7,071 nt of DNA from JAIFWV01 sp964580495. GTDB lineage: Bacteria > Patescibacteriota > Doudnabacteria > UBA920 > O2-02-FULL-48-8. Under the pieces are notes generated by a model. It did not search any database, was not told the DNA's origin, and was given only the letters and a program-made list of their open reading frames with translations. Within the stretch, counting starts at the first letter, position 1; each line of letters begins with the position of its first letter. Both the position numbers and the translations under genes were made by a program. Positions 5,292 through 7,071 of the stretch are shown here, one piece after another. The stretch covers positions 1 to 7,071 of the forward strand of contig CAZOKE010000029.1 in NCBI GenBank assembly GCA_964580495.1. The letters run 5' to 3'.

Positions 5292-5406
5292 GTGCCCTTT
5301 TCAAGTGTTTCACGGTTTCCACATACATAGCATCTAGAGTTCAGTGCTTCACCGCATTGCTTGACTTAAGCAGGTTCTGAAAGTAAGCACTGGATTGTGG
5401 ATGTTA

Positions 5407-5510
5407 ATCTCGTACCAGTTTTGCTGAATTAGATTCTTCGATCAATTTGTGATCAGTCCGAAGATTATAAATGTTTCGATAAATTTAGTTCCTCAAAACT
5501 GGTACGGGAT
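5407..5510 (+). repeat. Long leader hairpin sharing sequence with 23S helix 25
   Basis: Bases 5407-5423 and 5494-5510 pair over 17 positions, with CGTACCAGTTTTG/CAAAACTGGTACG perfect and one G-U outside. Inside are CTGAATT/AATTTAG, TCTTCG/CGAAGA and GATCA/TGATC stems, giving one elongated hairpin of about 100 bases. CCAGTTTTGCTGA (5415-5427) and TCAAAACTGG (5493-5502) occur again at 6559-6571 and 6586-6595. Confidence 0.65.
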
Positions 5511-5519
5511 GAATGCTAG

Positions 5520-5534
5520 AACTTTAACAATTTA
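5520..5534 (+). promoter_or_regulatory. boxA antitermination site
   Basis: AACTTTAACAATTTA contains CTTTAACAATTTA, identical over 13 bases to what I recall of the E. coli rrn boxA (TGCTCTTTAACAATTTA). In E. coli, NusB and NusE (ribosomal protein S10) bind boxA RNA so that polymerase passes terminators in rRNA genes. It supports reading this region as an rRNA leader. The fused hairpin boxB-like element is not evident. Confidence 0.75.
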
Positions 5535-5980
5535 CCGGCATCTATTAGAAACATATTCGATGTGGCTTTGTGTTGAACAAACGACTGATGAGGTCAAATG
5601 GTAGAGCATGAACACATCTAAGGTTGAGGTTAGATTCAACTTTAAGGATATGTTTGAAAGCAAGCCCCCGTCTTGTAAGCGGGGCAAACAAATCCAACTC
5701 ATAGTCAATGAGTTGGTTAGCGATTTGTGATTACGAATTGCTAGTCAAAAAATCCGAATTAAACACTTAAGAGTGTACGGCGGATGCCTTGGCAAAAAGA
5801 GCCGATGAAGGACGCAGCGACCGGCGATACGCTTCGGTGAGGTGGCAAGCAACCTTTGACCCGAAGATTTCCGAATGGGGTAACCTATATGCTGGAAGAG
5901 CATATGTCATGCAATCGTGGTGATTGTGTGAACGGGAACCGCGTGAAGTGAAACATCTCAGTAACGCGAGGAAAAGAAAA

Positions 5981-6108
5981 AAAGGGCATTAAATTTTTTT
6001 CACCAAGTAAGCAAAATTTGATCATAATAGTTTCGCAAGAAATTATTTGGTCAACTATTTGTTTATTTGGAAGATGATCGCAAGATCATCGACCAAAAAG
6101 TTTATTGT
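5981..6108 (+). other. Structured insertion in 23S near E. coli 222-236
   Basis: Between the conserved GAGGAAAAGAAA and TTTCCCTAGTAGTGGCGAGCG, E. coli has about 15 bases and this gene about 135. The extra RNA is AT-rich and has two hairpins with GCAA (GNRA) tetraloops: AATAGTTTC/GAAATTATT (6026-6034/6039-6047, one G-U) and GATGATC/GATCATC (6073-6079/6084-6090). TTGGTC (6047-6052) and GACCAA (6091-6096) can enclose the second. There is no ORF in it. Confidence 0.75.
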
Positions 6109-6451
6109 CTCATTTCCCTAGTAGTGGCGAGCGAACGGGAAAGAGTCCAAACTAACTTTGTGTTTTCGAGCCGAAGAGCAATAGCAATATTGTTCCAAGC
6201 TTGATTTAAAGCTTACAGGCGTTGCAAAGATTAGGGTAACAACAATTATTCATTTGAACTCTGTAAAGTTCAAGAAGATTCCAATTTGAGCTGTTTAGCC
6301 GAATGGCCCTGGAAAGGCCAGCCAAAGAAGGTGATAGCCCTGTAGAGCGAAAAACCTCTTATATCTTCCGAATGGTTTGTTAAGTACAACTAGACACGTG
6401 AAATCTAGTTGGAATTCGTGTCGACTACGACATAAGACTAAATACTCTTTT

Positions 6452-6492
<41 letters not shown>

Positions 6493-6550
6493 CAGCCCGG
6501 TGAGGGCGATGAAATAGTACCTGAAACCGTACACTTACAATCGAGTGGGA

Positions 6551-6603
6551 GCCCAGCCCCAGTTTTGCTGATGAAATTATCGTCGTCAAAACTGGAGCTG
6601 GGT
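6551..6603 (+). other. Extended helix 25 of 23S rRNA
   Basis: Where E. coli has a short hairpin between TGGGAGC and GTGACTGCGTACC, this gene has arms 6552-6567 and 6587-6602. These pair over 15 of 16 positions, continued by GATGA/TCGTC (6570-6574/6580-6584, one G-U) with the loop AATTA. Helix 25 is a known site of intervening sequences in other bacteria, such as Salmonella. Confidence 0.75.
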
Positions 6604-6707
6604 GACCGCGTGCCTATTGAAGAATGATCCAACGAGTTAGTGTTTGTTGCTTACTTAAGCCTGACAACAGGCGAAGGTACAGTGAAAGCGAGGATTAATA
6701 GTCCGCA

Positions 6708-6806
6708 ATAAGGAATTTTCAATGATCAATTTTCAATTTACAGTGATGGTGTGCTTCGCACTCCAACAATGGAAATTGTTAATTTGAAAATTGAAAATTC
6801 CCTTAT
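6708..6806 (+). other. AT-rich palindromic insertion in 23S
   Basis: ATAAGG-AATTTTCAAT (6708-6723) pairs with ATTGAAAATT-C-CCTTAT (6790-6806) over 16 pairs with one bulged C. CAATTT/AAATTG (6734-6739/6773-6778) and GTGC/GCAC (6751-6754/6758-6761) continue the stem. The segment precedes TAGGTAGCAAGC and CCCGAAACCCGGTGA (E. coli about 640-690) and contains repeated TTTTCAAT units. It is about 100 bases where E. coli has a short stem. Confidence 0.7.
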
Positions 6807-7071
6807 AGGTAGCAAGCACTAAGCCCGAAACCCGGTGAGCTACTCTTGGTCAGGATGAACGTGGTGTAACAACCACGGGAGGTCCGAACGCTAGTATGTT
6901 GCAAAATACCGCGATGAACTGAGAGTAGTGGAGAAATTCCTATCGAACTGGGTAATAGCTGGTTCTCCCTGAAATAGCTTTAGGGCTAGCCTGGGCTGCA
7001 CGTATATGAGGTAGAGCACTGAATCGGATCTGCGGTCGCAAGATCGTAGACCGAACCAAACTCCGAATTCA

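Larger units (their letters stand above)
5163..5756 (+). ncRNA. Structured leader of the 23S rRNA transcript
   Basis: About 590 bases lie between the predicted P2 start and the 23S 5' end. They hold no protein gene beyond the 14-codon ORF, no 16S and no tRNA that I can fold. Visible stems, besides the attenuator, are CAGTGCTT/AAGCACTG (5342-5349/5385-5392), a 17-bp stem (5407-5423/5494-5510), AAGGTTGA/TCAACTTT (5620-5627/5636-5643), TGTTTG/CAAACA (5651-5656/5685-5690) enclosing CCCCG/CGGGG (5666-5670/5680-5684), and CCAACTCAT/ATGAGTTGG (5694-5702/5708-5716). The boxA is at 5520-5534. The last 40 bases probably pair with sequence beyond the 3' end of 23S to form the RNase III processing stem, which is outside the window. 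Confidence 0.65.

Noticed and set aside
5361..5389. Third promoter TTGACT-N17-TAAGCA in the leader
   Set aside because: The -10 box is a poor match and the segment forms hairpins in the leader (GCTT/AAGC and CAGTGCTT/AAGCACTG).
5591..5684. tRNA-like pieces in the leader: GGTCAAATGGTAGAGCA resembles a D arm, and CCCGT-CTTGTAA-GCGGG resembles a Thr(UGU) anticodon arm
   Set aside because: The two pieces are about 55 bases apart, no acceptor stem or T arm (GGTTCGA-type loop) fits, and the surrounding bases form other hairpins. It could at most be a relic of a spacer tRNA.

Overview
The window looks like part of a small-genome bacterium of the Candidate Phyla Radiation (Patescibacteria), possibly Microgenomates or Parcubacteria. 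This placement is an inference. It rests on a LigA whose catalytic-site substitutions recall CPR ligases, a very short membrane-anchored LysM protein, a 23S rRNA gene that is not preceded by 16S and carries extra structured segments, and several tiny orphan genes. TGA is used as a stop (ligA and the 53-residue gene), so the UGA=Gly code of Gracilibacteria/SR1 does not apply.

Layout. Positions 1-227 hold the 3' end of a plus-strand gene, perhaps a secreted or pilin-like protein. A non-coding stretch with hairpins (228-480) ends in a bidirectional terminator (483-510). A minus-strand LysM protein (539-1138) and plus-strand ligA (1293-3284) diverge from a promoter region that contains a perfect 15-base inverted repeat. 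From 3285 to 4921 there are five small plus-strand genes: a 53-residue tryptophan-rich membrane protein, a 67-residue orphan, a 69-residue helical orphan, an excisionase-like HTH protein, and a larger protein with two such HTH-like segments. They have Shine-Dalgarno sites, mostly strong ones, unlike ligA. Four hairpins followed by T-rich runs separate or end them, and two of these begin at or before the stop codon of their gene.

The rest (4922-7071) is an rRNA unit. Two tandem sigma70-type promoters, P1 (TTGACA-N17-TAAGAT) and P2 (TTGACA-N17-TATAAT, a perfect consensus), precede a leader of about 590 bases. The leader contains a 14-codon ORF, an attenuator-like hairpin with seven T, long hairpins and a boxA that matches the enteric rrn core. 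The 23S rRNA gene starts near 5757 and runs off the window. It carries three clear expansions relative to E. coli: near E. coli 222-236, in helix 25, and just before the conserved CCCGAAACCCGGTGA block. A fourth variable region is also long.

No complete known defence, CRISPR or transposon system is visible. The most interesting points are the possible attenuator in an unlinked 23S leader, sequence shared between a leader hairpin and the helix 25 expansion, the other structured rRNA insertions, and the tightly packed terminator/SD/small-gene block with related HTH domains.
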